Origin: Ferruginibacter sp.
GTDB taxonomy: Bacteria; Bacteroidota; Bacteroidia; Chitinophagales; Chitinophagaceae
Assembly: GCF_028288465.1 (NCBI RefSeq)
Contig: NZ_JAQBNR010000064.1
Location: 1 to 64,000 of the forward strand
Direction of reading: 5' to 3'
Length of the DNA: 64,000 nucleotides
The notes under the pieces were generated by a model that searched no databases, was not told the origin of the DNA, and was given only the letters and a program-made list of their open reading frames with translations. The stretch's first letter is position 1; each line of letters starts with the position of its first letter. The position numbers and the translations under genes were made by a program. Shown in pieces: positions 9,131 through 17,947 of this stretch.

Positions 9131-9553
9131 CTATTGATTCACCTTCACATCCCAGGTTAATTTGGTACCGCCCAAACGCAGTGTTTCTGCAACAGAGCAA
9201 TATTTATTCATAGACAATTCGCAGGCACGGTAGGCCTTTTCTTCGTCGATGATTCCTTTTAAATGAAATACGATTTTAACGTTCTCCCATAACGAAGGTT
9301 CTTTTCCCGTTTGTCTTTCGCCTTCAATTTTCATAGAAAAATGTTCCACCGTCTGACGTTGTTTTTTTAAGATCATAACAATGTCGATACCGCTGCAACC
9401 ACCAAGGCCCATCAGCAATACCTGCATAGGACGAACGCCAAAATTTACGCCGCCGGTTTCAGGACTGGTGTCCATTTTAATAACATGACCATTGGCATCT
9501 GTTGCCTCAAAACCGCAATCTCCCTGAACCCGGTTTACATTTATTTCTATCAT
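9131..9553 (-). CDS. OsmC family protein (Ohr/OsmC-like thiol peroxidase fold)
   Basis: The 140-residue protein has the OsmC fold signature with two conserved cysteines, Cys53 in the GLGGCSGIDIV helix start and Cys119 in NKYCSVAETL. In this family the pair reduces organic hydroperoxides, using lipoyl or other dithiols. The N-terminal beta-hairpin (VNRVQGDCGFEATDANGH) matches the YhfA-like branch, whose substrate is not well defined. It starts at ATG 9553, only 75 bases from the divergent metX start, so the two genes may share a regulatory region. No signal peptide is present and it should be cytoplasmic. Confidence 0.85.
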   Translation of the reverse strand: MIEINVNRVQGDCGFEATDANGHVIKMDTSPETGGVNFGVRPMQVLLMGLGGCSGIDIVMILKKQRQTVEHFSMKIEGERQTGKEPSLWENVKIVFHLKGIIDEEKAYRACELSMNKYCSVAETLRLGGTKLTWDVKVNQ

Positions 9554-9590
9554 TTCGAAAAATTTTTACAAATATAATTCCGCAAGCCTT

Positions 9591-9598
9591 TACTTTGC
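9591..9598 (+). promoter_or_regulatory. probable -7 region of metX
   Basis: TACTTTGC lies 31 bases before the metX ATG. It is a near match to TAnnTTTG, one base shorter between TA and TTTG. No clear TTG was seen at the -33 distance. Confidence 0.35.
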
Positions 9599-9628
9599 AT
9601 TTCAACTGACGAATACTTATTTAATTTA

Positions 9629-10639
9629 ATGCAATTTTTTCATTTTCAACATCCAATAGCACTTGAAAGCGGTGGCACCCTGCCCGGATTAACAATTGCA
9701 TACACTACCTACGGACAATTAAACGAAAAAAAAAGCAATGTAGTATGGGTTTGCCATGCTTTAACGGCTAACTCAGATGCGGCAGACTGGTGGAAAGGCG
9801 TGGTTGGACCGCAGCATGTAATTGATCCCGAAAAATATTTCATTGTTTGTGCCAACATCATCGGCAGCTGCTATGGTAGCAGCGGCCCGTTAAGCATTAA
9901 CCCTGCAACCGGCGAGCCTTATTACCACAGCTTTCCCTTAGTTACCATTCGCGACATGGTGAAGGCGCACATTTTGCTGCGGCAACACCTGGGCATTGAC
10001 AATATATTTTTACTCATGGGCGGCAGCATGGGCGGCTACCAGGCTATGGAATGGTGTGTGATGGAAAAAGACCGCATCAGTAATTTATTTTTACTCGCCA
10101 CCTCCCCTACCGAGAGCGCCTGGGGTATTGCTACACATACCGCACAACGCTTAGCCATTGAAGCCGATGGTACCTGGCAAAATCCATCGCCTGCAGCAGG
10201 TGCCAAAGGGTTAAAAGCGGCCCGCGCCATTGGCATGCTCACTTACCGCAATTACGGTATTATGGTGCAGCAGCAAACTGATGGAGATACGGAAAAATTA
10301 GATCACTATAAGGCTTCGGCTTATATACAATACCAGGGCGATAAACTGGTACAACGTTTTAACGCTTATAGTTACTGGCTGCTTACCAAAAGCATGGACA
10401 GTCACCACATTGCCCGCGGCCGTGGCGGAAACATACATGCCGTATTACAAACGATGCATCAGCGCACACTGATTGTTGGCATCAGCAGCGATATTCTTTG
10501 TCCGCTTACCGAGCAACAATTTTTAGCCGCACATCTGCCTCACGCTACACTGATTGCCATCGACAGCAATTATGGCCACGATGGTTTTATGGTGGAGTCG
10601 GCTGCTATTTCACAACACCTGGCAGACTGGCTGGCTTAA
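9629..10639 (+). CDS. metX: homoserine O-acetyltransferase
   Basis: The 336-residue alpha/beta-hydrolase transfers an acetyl group from acetyl-CoA to homoserine, the first committed step of methionine synthesis. The nucleophile is Ser133 in the elbow GGSMGG; Asp288 in SSDILCP and His317 in GHDGFM complete the triad. The VCHALTANSDAADWW and ANIIGSCYGSSGP motifs are typical of MetX rather than of generic hydrolases. Some MetX-fold enzymes are succinyltransferases; the acyl donor is not proven here. With metZ two genes away on the opposite strand it supplies the direct-sulfhydrylation route. The gene is monocistronic by spacing. Confidence 0.92.
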   Translation: MQFFHFQHPIALESGGTLPGLTIAYTTYGQLNEKKSNVVWVCHALTANSDAADWWKGVVGPQHVIDPEKYFIVCANIIGSCYGSSGPLSINPATGEPYYHSFPLVTIRDMVKAHILLRQHLGIDNIFLLMGGSMGGYQAMEWCVMEKDRISNLFLLATSPTESAWGIATHTAQRLAIEADGTWQNPSPAAGAKGLKAARAIGMLTYRNYGIMVQQQTDGDTEKLDHYKASAYIQYQGDKLVQRFNAYSYWLLTKSMDSHHIARGRGGNIHAVLQTMHQRTLIVGISSDILCPLTEQQFLAAHLPHATLIAIDSNYGHDGFMVESAAISQHLADWLA

Positions 10640-10857
10640 TTTTTTATCCGGGCTAAGAAGCTTTGTGGCACATCGTTGTGTCACTCCCTTGTACTTTTAC
10701 AGCCTTTTGCTGCCTCCTGAATTCGCTGCAGTAATGGTATGCTTATTTTACACCAAAGACAGCAACAAATACAAAGAGCGTCACGAAATAAATCGTTGTA
10801 TTCTTTGCTTTCTTTACGCACGTTGTGTGAAACCGTAATCCATTGTGTTCGTTGCAT

Positions 10858-10890
10858 ACTTTGCGTACTTTGTGTGAAATATTTTTGTAA
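10858..10890 (+). repeat. promoter-like duplicated segment, copy A
   Basis: The bases ACTTTGCGTACT (10858-10869) and TGAAATATTTTTGTAA (10875-10890) recur in the same order and nearly the same spacing at 13226-13259. This copy includes TATTTTTG (10880-10887), a TAnnTTTG -7 box 9 bases before the next ATG, so it probably drives the DUF1801 gene. The preceding 200 bases are rich in similar TTTGCGT/TTGTGT words. Confidence 0.45.
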
Positions 10891-10896
10891 AATTTT

Positions 10897-11310
10897 ATGG
10901 CAAAAGCAACGAAACTTTCAGATGAAGAACAGGTAACAGCCCACATTCAACAACTGGAACCAGGCCTGCAAAAAATTGTCGAAACCTTGCGGACAATCAT
11001 CTTAAGCACCGATAAAGAAATTGGCGAAAGAATAAAATGGAACAACCCAAGCTTTTATTACACTGGCGGAATGAAGCCGTTTGATCCCAAAGAATACAAA
11101 AGAGAAATCATAGTATTCAATTTGTTCAAAGGCAGGATCATGCTGGTATTCCCCAGCGGCGCCAAAATAAACGATAGCAGCGGTTTGCTGGAAGGCGGTT
11201 ACAAAGATGGAAGGAGGCTTATCATTTTTAAAGACATGGAGGATGTTAAAGCAAAGAAGAAAATATTACAGCAGGTTATAAAAAAGTGGCTGGAGCTGGT
11301 GGAGAAATAA
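10897..11310 (+). CDS. DUF1801 (YdhG-like) domain protein
   Basis: The 137-residue protein has the DUF1801 pattern: an N-terminal helix pair (LEPGLQKIVETLRTIIL), the IKWNNPSFYY signature at about residues 46-55, a central strand set (IVFNLFKGRIMLVFPSG) and a C-terminal helix with IIKFKD-like content. Members are small cytoplasmic proteins of uncertain role, sometimes linked to intracellular iron handling; no catalytic residues are established. ATG 10897 is chosen because it follows directly on a -7 box. It is bounded downstream by an AT-rich region and stands alone. Confidence 0.8.
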   Translation: MAKATKLSDEEQVTAHIQQLEPGLQKIVETLRTIILSTDKEIGERIKWNNPSFYYTGGMKPFDPKEYKREIIVFNLFKGRIMLVFPSGAKINDSSGLLEGGYKDGRRLIIFKDMEDVKAKKKILQQVIKKWLELVEK

Positions 11311-11525
11311 TTAGAATAATACATGCGACTTTACACTTACCTATGCAAAAAATAAATTCAATTTTAAAACATTTCTGTCTTCATTTTACATGTCTTATTC
11401 TAGTATAACACATTATAAATTTGAAAGAATTATCATTGTCAAGTTTTAATCCCAAGATGATGTTTAAGTACAACAAGTAGGTATGTCATTAGTGCGGCAC
11501 AAAACAAAAAGTAAAATATAGCTCC

Positions 11526-11831
11526 CTAATAATATTTTTTTATATCCTTCTCGTCAATCTTAATATTAATGATCTTTGCTTTTGGAAAAATTAGCCACAA
11601 TAAAAAAGTTATGATTGCCCAAAGGAAAATACATGCCAACAGTATTTGATTTTTACTTTGGTCTTTTAAAATGTCATGATCATTAATTTTTAATAATATT
11701 ACTGCATGCACTACATGCAAGAAAATAATAAAATATAGTATCATCAAGGTATTAAAGTAAGGAGTATCATTTTGTACCCGTTTATTAATCCCCTGATAAA
11801 TTGCGGAAACTATATACCTCGACCTATTCAT
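11526..11831 (-). CDS. small AT-rich membrane protein, frame probably interrupted
   Basis: The intact part encodes 101 residues with two transmembrane helices (about residues 29-48 and 63-82) and a charged tail (KIINIKIDEKDIKKYY). It ends at a TAG (11526-11528). The same frame then stays open for 28 more codons to a TGA at 11439-11441, and those codons encode a third hydrophobic helix (AIFYFLFCAALMTYLLVVL). This suggests the natural product had three helices in about 130 residues and has lost its end to one nonsense change. Base composition is clearly more AT-rich than in neighbouring genes. No family is recognised, and no promoter box was found. Confidence 0.55.
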   Translation of the reverse strand: MNRSRYIVSAIYQGINKRVQNDTPYFNTLMILYFIIFLHVVHAVILLKINDHDILKDQSKNQILLACIFLWAIITFLLWLIFPKAKIINIKIDEKDIKKYY

Positions 11832-11923
11832 ACAAGAAATTAACTATTCCTGATTTTATGGTTTTAAAAAGCTCATTTGACGAAAATTGCAATTGCAAAT
11901 AATAGTTCTATAAAAGGTAAAGG

Positions 11924-13213
11924 CTACTTTATAGAGTACTTATACTTATACCTTTCAAACAACTGCTTCTGCTTATTATCCAAATTAATTTCCCTCCCCT
12001 GTATAAACGCCTGTGTAACCTTACTGCTTTTCATATCCAGCAAATCGCCTTCACTGATAACGATGTTGGCATCCTTTCCTGTTTCCAGGGAGCCTGTAAT
12101 ATTGTCAATGCCTAAAATTTTGGCGGCACTTAAAGTGATAGCTGTTAATGCCTGCTCTTTGGTTAAGCCATAAGCAGCCATAGTACCTGCCTGGAAAGGC
12201 AAGTTGCGCTGGCGCCAAAAACCATCGCCACCGTCCTGGCAAATAGTAAACAATATCCCTGCCTTTTGTAAAGCCGCACCCGTTTTGTAAGGTTGGTCTA
12301 CATCATCGTCGTCGGTTTCAGGCACACTGTGCGGCTGAGATAAAATAACAGCAACATTATTTTGCTTCAGCATATCTGTCATCAGCCAGCTGTCGTCTGC
12401 GCCTACCAACACCAGTTTAAAATCAAATTCTTTGGCCATGCTGATCGCCATCATCATTTCCTTTACCAGGTTGCAATGCACAAAAAATATTTTTGATTTA
12501 TCAAACAAACCCTGCACGGCTTCCAGTTTTAAATTCACCTGTGGATGAGGTGCCTGGTTGTGATAAGCTTTTGCCTCGCGGAAAAAAGTACGGATGCGTT
12601 CTATTTTTTCAAGGCTTTGTTTTACACGATCTTCATCGCCCGGGCGGCGAAACTGTGCAGGTACCGCAACAAGCGATGGCATATTAAAATGAATACCATT
12701 ATCGGCTTTATACGCTGCATCTTCCCAGTTCCATGCGTCCAGCTGTACAACAGATGATGTGCCGCTGATAGTACCGCCCTGCGGCACAACATGAGCCAGC
12801 AATACGCCATTGCTGCGCAGGGTATTGATCACCTTGCTATCTGTATTATAAGCCACCAGGCTGCGTATGCTGGGATTGATATCTCCTACTTCATCATAAT
12901 CCGCCGTTGATCTTACCGCACTTACTTCTACGAGGCCAAGGTTAGTGCTAGCTGCAATAACACCCGGATAAACATGCTTGCCTTTCAGGTCTATTACCTT
13001 AACATCAGCAATGGATGCCGTTGCCCTTACATCCCTGATTTTACCGTTACTGAAAACGATCATACCATTTTCAATCACCTGCCCGTTACCAATATGTATA
13101 ATACCATTCGTAAGTGCGATGGTGCCTGTTTGTGCCGGTGACGGATGCATATTTTCCTGTGCCATTGCAACACCCGAAATAAGCAATGCTATAAATAATA
13201 ATATTTTTTTCAT
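11924..13213 (-). CDS. secreted amidohydrolase-like protein lacking the first metal motif
   Basis: The 429-residue protein begins with a signal peptide (cleavage after AMAQ, residue about 18) and shows the amidohydrolase composite layout: an N-terminal beta-sandwich piece (IIHIGNGQVIENGMIVFSNG), a barrel, and the C-terminal return (ALTAITLSAAKILGIDN, LETGKDANIVISEGD). The HxH metal motif normally found after PGVID is absent; here the position reads PGVIAASTNLG. Later positions that normally bind metal are also altered (ILSQPH, TICQDGG). It is therefore likely inactive in the classical sense or uses another metal set. It lies 66 bases downstream of the larger paralogue on the same strand, so the two are probably one operon and may form a complex. 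Confidence 0.8.
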   Translation of the reverse strand: MKKILLFIALLISGVAMAQENMHPSPAQTGTIALTNGIIHIGNGQVIENGMIVFSNGKIRDVRATASIADVKVIDLKGKHVYPGVIAASTNLGLVEVSAVRSTADYDEVGDINPSIRSLVAYNTDSKVINTLRSNGVLLAHVVPQGGTISGTSSVVQLDAWNWEDAAYKADNGIHFNMPSLVAVPAQFRRPGDEDRVKQSLEKIERIRTFFREAKAYHNQAPHPQVNLKLEAVQGLFDKSKIFFVHCNLVKEMMMAISMAKEFDFKLVLVGADDSWLMTDMLKQNNVAVILSQPHSVPETDDDDVDQPYKTGAALQKAGILFTICQDGGDGFWRQRNLPFQAGTMAAYGLTKEQALTAITLSAAKILGIDNITGSLETGKDANIVISEGDLLDMKSSKVTQAFIQGREINLDNKQKQLFERYKYKYSIK

Positions 13214-13225
13214 GCTGTTGTTTTT

Positions 13226-13259
13226 ACTTTGCGTACTGAACGCTGAAATATTTTTGTAA
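13226..13259 (+). repeat. promoter-like duplicated segment, copy B
   Basis: ACTTTGCGTACT (13226-13237) and TGAAATATTTTTGTAA (13244-13259) repeat the sequence found at 10858-10890. Here the segment lies in the 66-base gap between the two amidohydrolase genes but points against them, so a role as their promoter is unlikely. It could start an antisense transcript or be a relic of a mobile intergenic repeat. Confidence 0.4.
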
Positions 13260-13279
13260 CCTTTGCTGTAGAAAATAAA

Positions 13280-16200
13280 TTATTGATTGTCGGTTGACAG
13301 CTTGTTATTATCGATTCTTCCCCAGAAAGTTTTTCCTTCATGATGATCTTCTTCACAATAATTTCTTTCCCTGAAAGATGGCGTTGCAGGTGAAGTTTTT
13401 TCACCACCTTTTTTGGCGCCAATCATTTTCTGTATCAACCTGGCCCTTTCTTTGGCTATACCCTCCCTCAGTAATTTATCTTTTTCTATATCATAATAAA
13501 CCACACCATCCACGATTGTTTTTTCTGCCTTTGCATAAATGCTTAAAGGGTTGTCGCTCCACAAAACCAGGTCCGCATCTTTGCCTGCTTTTATACTACC
13601 GGTTTTATCTGCTACATGCAGCATGGTAGCGGGGTTTAGCGTTACCATTTTTAAAGCATCTTCTTCACTCATATCAGTATACTTCACACTCTTAGCCGCT
13701 TCCTGGTTCAGGCGTCTTGCCATTTCTCCATCGTCGGAATTGATGGCCACATTAATACCTTCCTTTTGCATCAGGTAAGCATTTTGCGGAATGGCGTCTA
13801 CCACTTCCATCTTATAACTCCACCAATCACTAAAGGTAGAGGCATTGGCTCCGTGGGCTTTCATTTTATCTGCTACCTTATAGCCTTCGAGGATATGCGT
13901 GAACGTATTTACCTTAAACCCAAATTTTTCAGCAACACGCATAGCGGAAGTAATTTCACTTTGTACGTAAGAGTGGCAGGTTATGAAACGTTTTTTATTC
14001 ATAATTTCTACCAGCGCATCCAGTTCAAGGTCTCTCCTTTTGCCTGGCCCCATGGCTTCATAATCTCTTGCCCTTGTAAACGCATCTGTCAGCACCTGCT
14101 CCACTCCCATTCTTGTATCGGGAAAACGGTTGCTGCTGTTGGAGTAAGAGCGTTTTACATTTTCGCCCAGCGCAAATTTTATAAACGGATCGGAGCCTGC
14201 AAATCTTAACTGCTCTGCATTGGCACCCCAGCGAAGTTTGATTAATTGTGTTTGTCCGCCAATGGTATTACAACTGCCATGCAGAATATGACTGCTGGTA
14301 ACACCACCGCTTAACTGCCTGTATATATCAACATCTTCGGGATCGATGATATCCGCGATTCTCACTTCTGATGTAACAGATTGTGAACATTCGTTGATAC
14401 CACCCGTACCCGCTATATGAGAGTGTTCATCAATAATTCCGGCAGAAAGATGCTTGCCTGTCCCATCAATTATTTTTGCTGCAGCATCTGATAAATTTTT
14501 GCCAATGGCAGCAATCTTTCCATTTTTTATCAGCACATCTGAATTGGCCAAAATGCCTTCTTTCTCGTTTGTCCAGACGGTTGCATTCTTTATTAAAATA
14601 TTTTGCTGCTTAGGCATTTCGGTAAAACCATAGCCATTAAAAGGGTAAGTTACAGGGCTCGTTACAAGCACAGGCGACTCAGTTTTTTTACCTTTGGCAG
14701 TATCAGCTACAGCCGACTGTCCGGAGGTTTTGGTGGCTGTCCAGCTTATTGGACTCCCCGCAACCGTCTGGCCGGTACCACCCCAGTTTTCTTCGCTTAT
14801 TACACCATTTAATCTTGCTGAATGAATGCTGTCTTTTTTAAAATCAATCACCATCATCACCAGTTTATCTTTAATTGTAAGATCAACTTTGGTGGTGTCT
14901 ACGCCAATGATTTCCGCGGAGGGTTTGCCGGCTTCTCCTTTAATGGATAAGGTATTCGTTGTGTTATTAATTACCAGTGTATAGTTGCCACGGATATCCT
15001 GCCAGCCGTCTTCCTTTAAAAGATATTTATTGCCCTGGATCCAGTTTTGATATATTACTGCTTTATCGCTGAAAACAGGTGCTGATACGATTAAAAAATT
15101 AGCCAGCTTACCTGCTTCCAGGCTGCCGACTTTATCATACATGCCCAATAATGTAGCAGGTGTTTCCGTAAGCGCTTTTAATGCCTTTTGCTCGCTAAGG
15201 CCCTGCTGTATAGCCTTACGCAGATTAGCTAAAAAGATATTCGTTTCTTTTAAACCATTTGTTGTTAAGGCAAAATTGATACTGGCTTTTTCAAATGCTG
15301 CAGGGTTGGTGGGTGCCATTTCCCAATGTTTCATATCTGAAAGTGATACAAATCTTGCATCGGCAGGATCTTCAACATCCATCGCCTGCGGAAAATTCAG
15401 GGGTACGATAAAGGATGCATTGGTTGCTTTTACTTCGCCTATACGCTGGTATTCATTACCGCCCGCCTTTATAATATATTGTACACCAAATTCATCGCCC
15501 ACCTTATCTGCACGCAAATCATTCCATTTATCATTGGCGTCAAAAATCTGCGGCAGACTTTGGTTATCTAAAAAGGCCTGCAGTGATAAGTTGGTGCCTT
15601 CAGTTACAGGCTTTGTTTTATACCACTGAGCATCTAAAAAATTTTGTCTTAATAAAGCAATACAACCCATTAACGAAGTAGGATAATCCTGGGTGGAACT
15701 GCCTTTATTAAATGAGTAATTGGCAGATGCTTTTTCTTTCAGCATCGCCATATTTTCTTTTTCTGTTGCCAGCGTAACAACCGCGCCAGTTCCCCTGGAG
15801 ATGCCGTCCATCTGGTGTGTGAGAACCGTACCAAAACCAATGGCCCGCAGTTCTTTTGCTTTTGCATCATTCACTGCAAATATTTTTGCTGCATCTGTTT
15901 CAGAACGTATTGCCTGGTTCCATCCATAAGCACCTTTGGTATTGGAAAGCATTTGGGATGAGCCCCGGAATCCGCCACCAGCGGCTCGTTGAGGAGCATC
16001 GGTCCCATAGTCGGAATACATATCGATAAACGACGGATAAATATACTTGCCTTTACAATCTACCACAACTGCATCTTTAGGAACAGCTGCTTTTGCACCA
16101 ACAGCCTCAATTTTTCCTTTGCGTATAACCAACGTTGCATTTTGCAAAGTAGTTTGCGCATTGGTAACAATGGTTGCATTGATAAAAGCATAACACCTTT

Positions 16201-16306
16201 CTTTGGGATCGGCTATATCATTTACCGGAAAAGTGGATTGCGCATTTATTCTCAAGCCCTGGAGAATAAGCAAAGCCACTACAAAAAGTAACCTCTTTTT
16301 TTTCAT
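13280..16306 (-). CDS. secreted two-module amidohydrolase
   Basis: The 1008-residue protein starts at ATG 16306 with a signal peptide (MKKKRLLFVVALLILQG, cleavage near INAQ); an upstream in-frame ATG at 16330 would spoil that signal. It holds two amidohydrolase modules. In the N-terminal module (to about residue 430) the HxH position is lost (YPSFIDMYSDYG). In the C-terminal module (from about 560) it is kept as IIDEHSHIAG, with further ligand candidates in ITCHSYVQ, FTHILEGY and AINSDDGE, so only this half should be catalytic. Relatives are annotated imidazolonepropionase-like or periplasmic amidohydrolases; the substrate is unknown. The C-terminal tail is basic and Ser/Thr/Asn rich. The smaller paralogue follows 66 bases later. 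Confidence 0.85.
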   Translation of the reverse strand: MKKKRLLFVVALLILQGLRINAQSTFPVNDIADPKERCYAFINATIVTNAQTTLQNATLVIRKGKIEAVGAKAAVPKDAVVVDCKGKYIYPSFIDMYSDYGTDAPQRAAGGGFRGSSQMLSNTKGAYGWNQAIRSETDAAKIFAVNDAKAKELRAIGFGTVLTHQMDGISRGTGAVVTLATEKENMAMLKEKASANYSFNKGSSTQDYPTSLMGCIALLRQNFLDAQWYKTKPVTEGTNLSLQAFLDNQSLPQIFDANDKWNDLRADKVGDEFGVQYIIKAGGNEYQRIGEVKATNASFIVPLNFPQAMDVEDPADARFVSLSDMKHWEMAPTNPAAFEKASINFALTTNGLKETNIFLANLRKAIQQGLSEQKALKALTETPATLLGMYDKVGSLEAGKLANFLIVSAPVFSDKAVIYQNWIQGNKYLLKEDGWQDIRGNYTLVINNTTNTLSIKGEAGKPSAEIIGVDTTKVDLTIKDKLVMMVIDFKKDSIHSARLNGVISEENWGGTGQTVAGSPISWTATKTSGQSAVADTAKGKKTESPVLVTSPVTYPFNGYGFTEMPKQQNILIKNATVWTNEKEGILANSDVLIKNGKIAAIGKNLSDAAAKIIDGTGKHLSAGIIDEHSHIAGTGGINECSQSVTSEVRIADIIDPEDVDIYRQLSGGVTSSHILHGSCNTIGGQTQLIKLRWGANAEQLRFAGSDPFIKFALGENVKRSYSNSSNRFPDTRMGVEQVLTDAFTRARDYEAMGPGKRRDLELDALVEIMNKKRFITCHSYVQSEITSAMRVAEKFGFKVNTFTHILEGYKVADKMKAHGANASTFSDWWSYKMEVVDAIPQNAYLMQKEGINVAINSDDGEMARRLNQEAAKSVKYTDMSEEDALKMVTLNPATMLHVADKTGSIKAGKDADLVLWSDNPLSIYAKAEKTIVDGVVYYDIEKDKLLREGIAKERARLIQKMIGAKKGGEKTSPATPSFRERNYCEEDHHEGKTFWGRIDNNKLSTDNQ

Positions 16307-16696
16307 AAATATCAGTTTTGACAGACACATTATCAGGCAATAAATATAGCGAATGATTGGATTCGGTAATTGATAAACGAGCGTTTTTACTACCGCTTAT
16401 CACATAGATTCAAATTCATATTTTATAAATTGCTGAAATAAAATTGGACTAATCTGCTAAAACCAGCACGCCTGACTGGTTACCATAGTTTTATCACACC
16501 TTCACGGTTTAATTTGCCGCAATTAAAAATCATCATGATGAAGAAATTCCATATCCAAAATTGATTTTGCTTGCAAACTGTCATCTGTAGTCTCTTCTTT
16601 AAACAGTTAAAGTGATGCATTTGTAAACGCTTCCTTAAATATTCATTATCAAAAACATTCCCTGTTATCTGTAATTTTGCGGCAATTATTTATTAT
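16307..16696. other. 390-base divergent intergenic region, amidohydrolase / deoC
   Basis: The region lies between divergent starts. The right end carries a TAATTTTG -7 box for deoC (16672-16679). I found no clear promoter for the amidohydrolase operon, no coding frame of significance and no RNA gene. The middle is AT-rich with an ATCATCATGATGA inverted stretch near 16531-16543. Confidence 0.4.
16672..16679 (+). promoter_or_regulatory. Bacteroidota -7 box for deoC
   Basis: TAATTTTG matches TAnnTTTG and ends 17 bases before the deoC ATG. No TTG is present at the usual -33 distance. Confidence 0.5.
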
Positions 16697-17359
16697 ATGA
16701 ATATAGCCTCTTACATCGATCATACCGTATTAAAGCCAACCACCCTGGTAGCGGATGTAGAAAAGCTTTGTGCCGAAGCCATTCAACACCAATTCGCAGC
16801 GGTTTGCGTTCCGCCATTGTTTGTAAAAAAAGCGGCGGGGTTATTGGCAGGTTCATCCGTTAAAGTAGCCACGGTAATCGGTTTCCCATTTGGTTATTCT
16901 GCCATTGAGGCAAAGGTTGCTGAAACCGTTTTAGCAATTGTTGACGGAGCTGATGAACTGGATCTCGTAATTAATATCAGTGCACTCAAAAATAACGACT
17001 GGCAGTTTCTTGCCGGCGAGATCAATGCTATTTTACCGATTGTAAGAAAAGCAGGCAAGGTGATAAAAATTATTATTGAAAGCGGCGTGCTTACCGATGA
17101 AGAAATAATCAAGTGTTGTGACCTGTATGGTGCTGCCGGCGTGGATTTCATGAAAACATCCACGGGCTATGCAGAAAAAGGAGCTACGGTAGAAGCAGTG
17201 AAGCTTCTCCGTAAACACCTGTCCGAAAAAATCCAGATCAAAGCCAGCGGCGGAATAAAAACCTATACTTTTGCCAAACAATTAATTGATGCCGGTGCTA
17301 CAAGAATAGGTTGCAGCAGCAGTATACAAATAGTAAACGAAGCCGCCGGGCAAAACTAA
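16697..17359 (+). CDS. deoC: deoxyribose-phosphate aldolase
   Basis: This 220-residue class I aldolase splits 2-deoxyribose-5-phosphate into glyceraldehyde-3-phosphate and acetaldehyde in deoxynucleoside breakdown. The barrel is complete: IDHTVLKP at residues 7-14, Asp89 in DELDLVIN, the Schiff-base Lys153 in VDFMKTSTGY and the second lysine Lys182 in IKASGGIKT, all as in the family. Length and start are normal. It is followed after 28 bases by a SPOR-domain gene on the same strand, a neighbour unrelated in pathway but probably co-transcribed. No other deo gene is nearby. Confidence 0.95.
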   Translation: MNIASYIDHTVLKPTTLVADVEKLCAEAIQHQFAAVCVPPLFVKKAAGLLAGSSVKVATVIGFPFGYSAIEAKVAETVLAIVDGADELDLVINISALKNNDWQFLAGEINAILPIVRKAGKVIKIIIESGVLTDEEIIKCCDLYGAAGVDFMKTSTGYAEKGATVEAVKLLRKHLSEKIQIKASGGIKTYTFAKQLIDAGATRIGCSSSIQIVNEAAGQN

Positions 17360-17387
17360 ACGGAACAGTTTTTGTCAATTGTCAATC

Positions 17388-17849
17388 ATGAAAAAAATAA
17401 TTGTCCTTTTATTACTTGCCTTTTTTGTTGTTAGCGCAGGAGCCCAGGTAACCACCGTTACCGACACAGCAAACCAGGGAAAAATAACTGTATTTAAAGA
17501 CCCGCGCCTGGATATACTGGCAAAAAAGGAAGCTGCTTTTAATGAGGCTAACGGGTTTTCATTAGGACCAAGGTCTGCAAAAGGATACCGGCTGATGCTG
17601 CTAAGTACAAGTGACCGCCCGGCGGCAATGCGGGTAAGGTCACAGTTACTGGAGCGTTTTCCGGAACAAAAAGTATATATGAGTTTTCAGCCGCCTTATA
17701 TTAAGTTACGGTTTGGTAATTTTTTAGAAAAAGCAGATGCTGAAAAATATAAGAAAGAAATTATCCGTTCGAAGCTGGTGACAAATAATATTTATTTATT
17801 GCCGGAAACAATTGAAGTAAAGCCGGATAAAGACAAAGAGAGCAATTAA
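17388..17849 (+). CDS. SPOR-domain exported protein
   Basis: From the ATG at 17388 (a TTG nine bases earlier is also in frame) the product has 153 residues. It has a signal peptide (MKKIIVLLLLAFFVVSAGAQ) and a C-terminal SPOR-like repeat: GYRLMLLSTSDRPAAMRVRS, then FPEQKVYMSFQPPYIKLRFG and FLEKADAEKYKKEI. SPOR domains bind denuded glycan strands of septal peptidoglycan, so a periplasmic role in cell-wall remodelling or division is likely. The Lys/Asp/Glu-rich tail is short. It lies 28 bases downstream of deoC and 98 bases upstream of an M20 peptidase. Confidence 0.8.
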   Translation: MKKIIVLLLLAFFVVSAGAQVTTVTDTANQGKITVFKDPRLDILAKKEAAFNEANGFSLGPRSAKGYRLMLLSTSDRPAAMRVRSQLLERFPEQKVYMSFQPPYIKLRFGNFLEKADAEKYKKEIIRSKLVTNNIYLLPETIEVKPDKDKESN

Positions 17850-17947
17850 CCGGAAGGATCAGGCCGAGGACTGATCTGAATACCATTAAGTTCATGTTTG
17901 CCTGACTGTTTGAACAAACAAAATCCATTAATAATAAAATACCTACC

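Noticed and set aside
10554..10838. 94-codon frame overlapping the end of metX
   Set aside because: It lies partly inside metX in another frame and then in an intergenic repeat-like region; no domain or start signal supports it.
16531..16543. ATCATCATGATGA inverted stretch upstream of deoC as an operator
   Set aside because: The match is short and simple in composition, lies 150 bases from the start, and has no regulator beside it.
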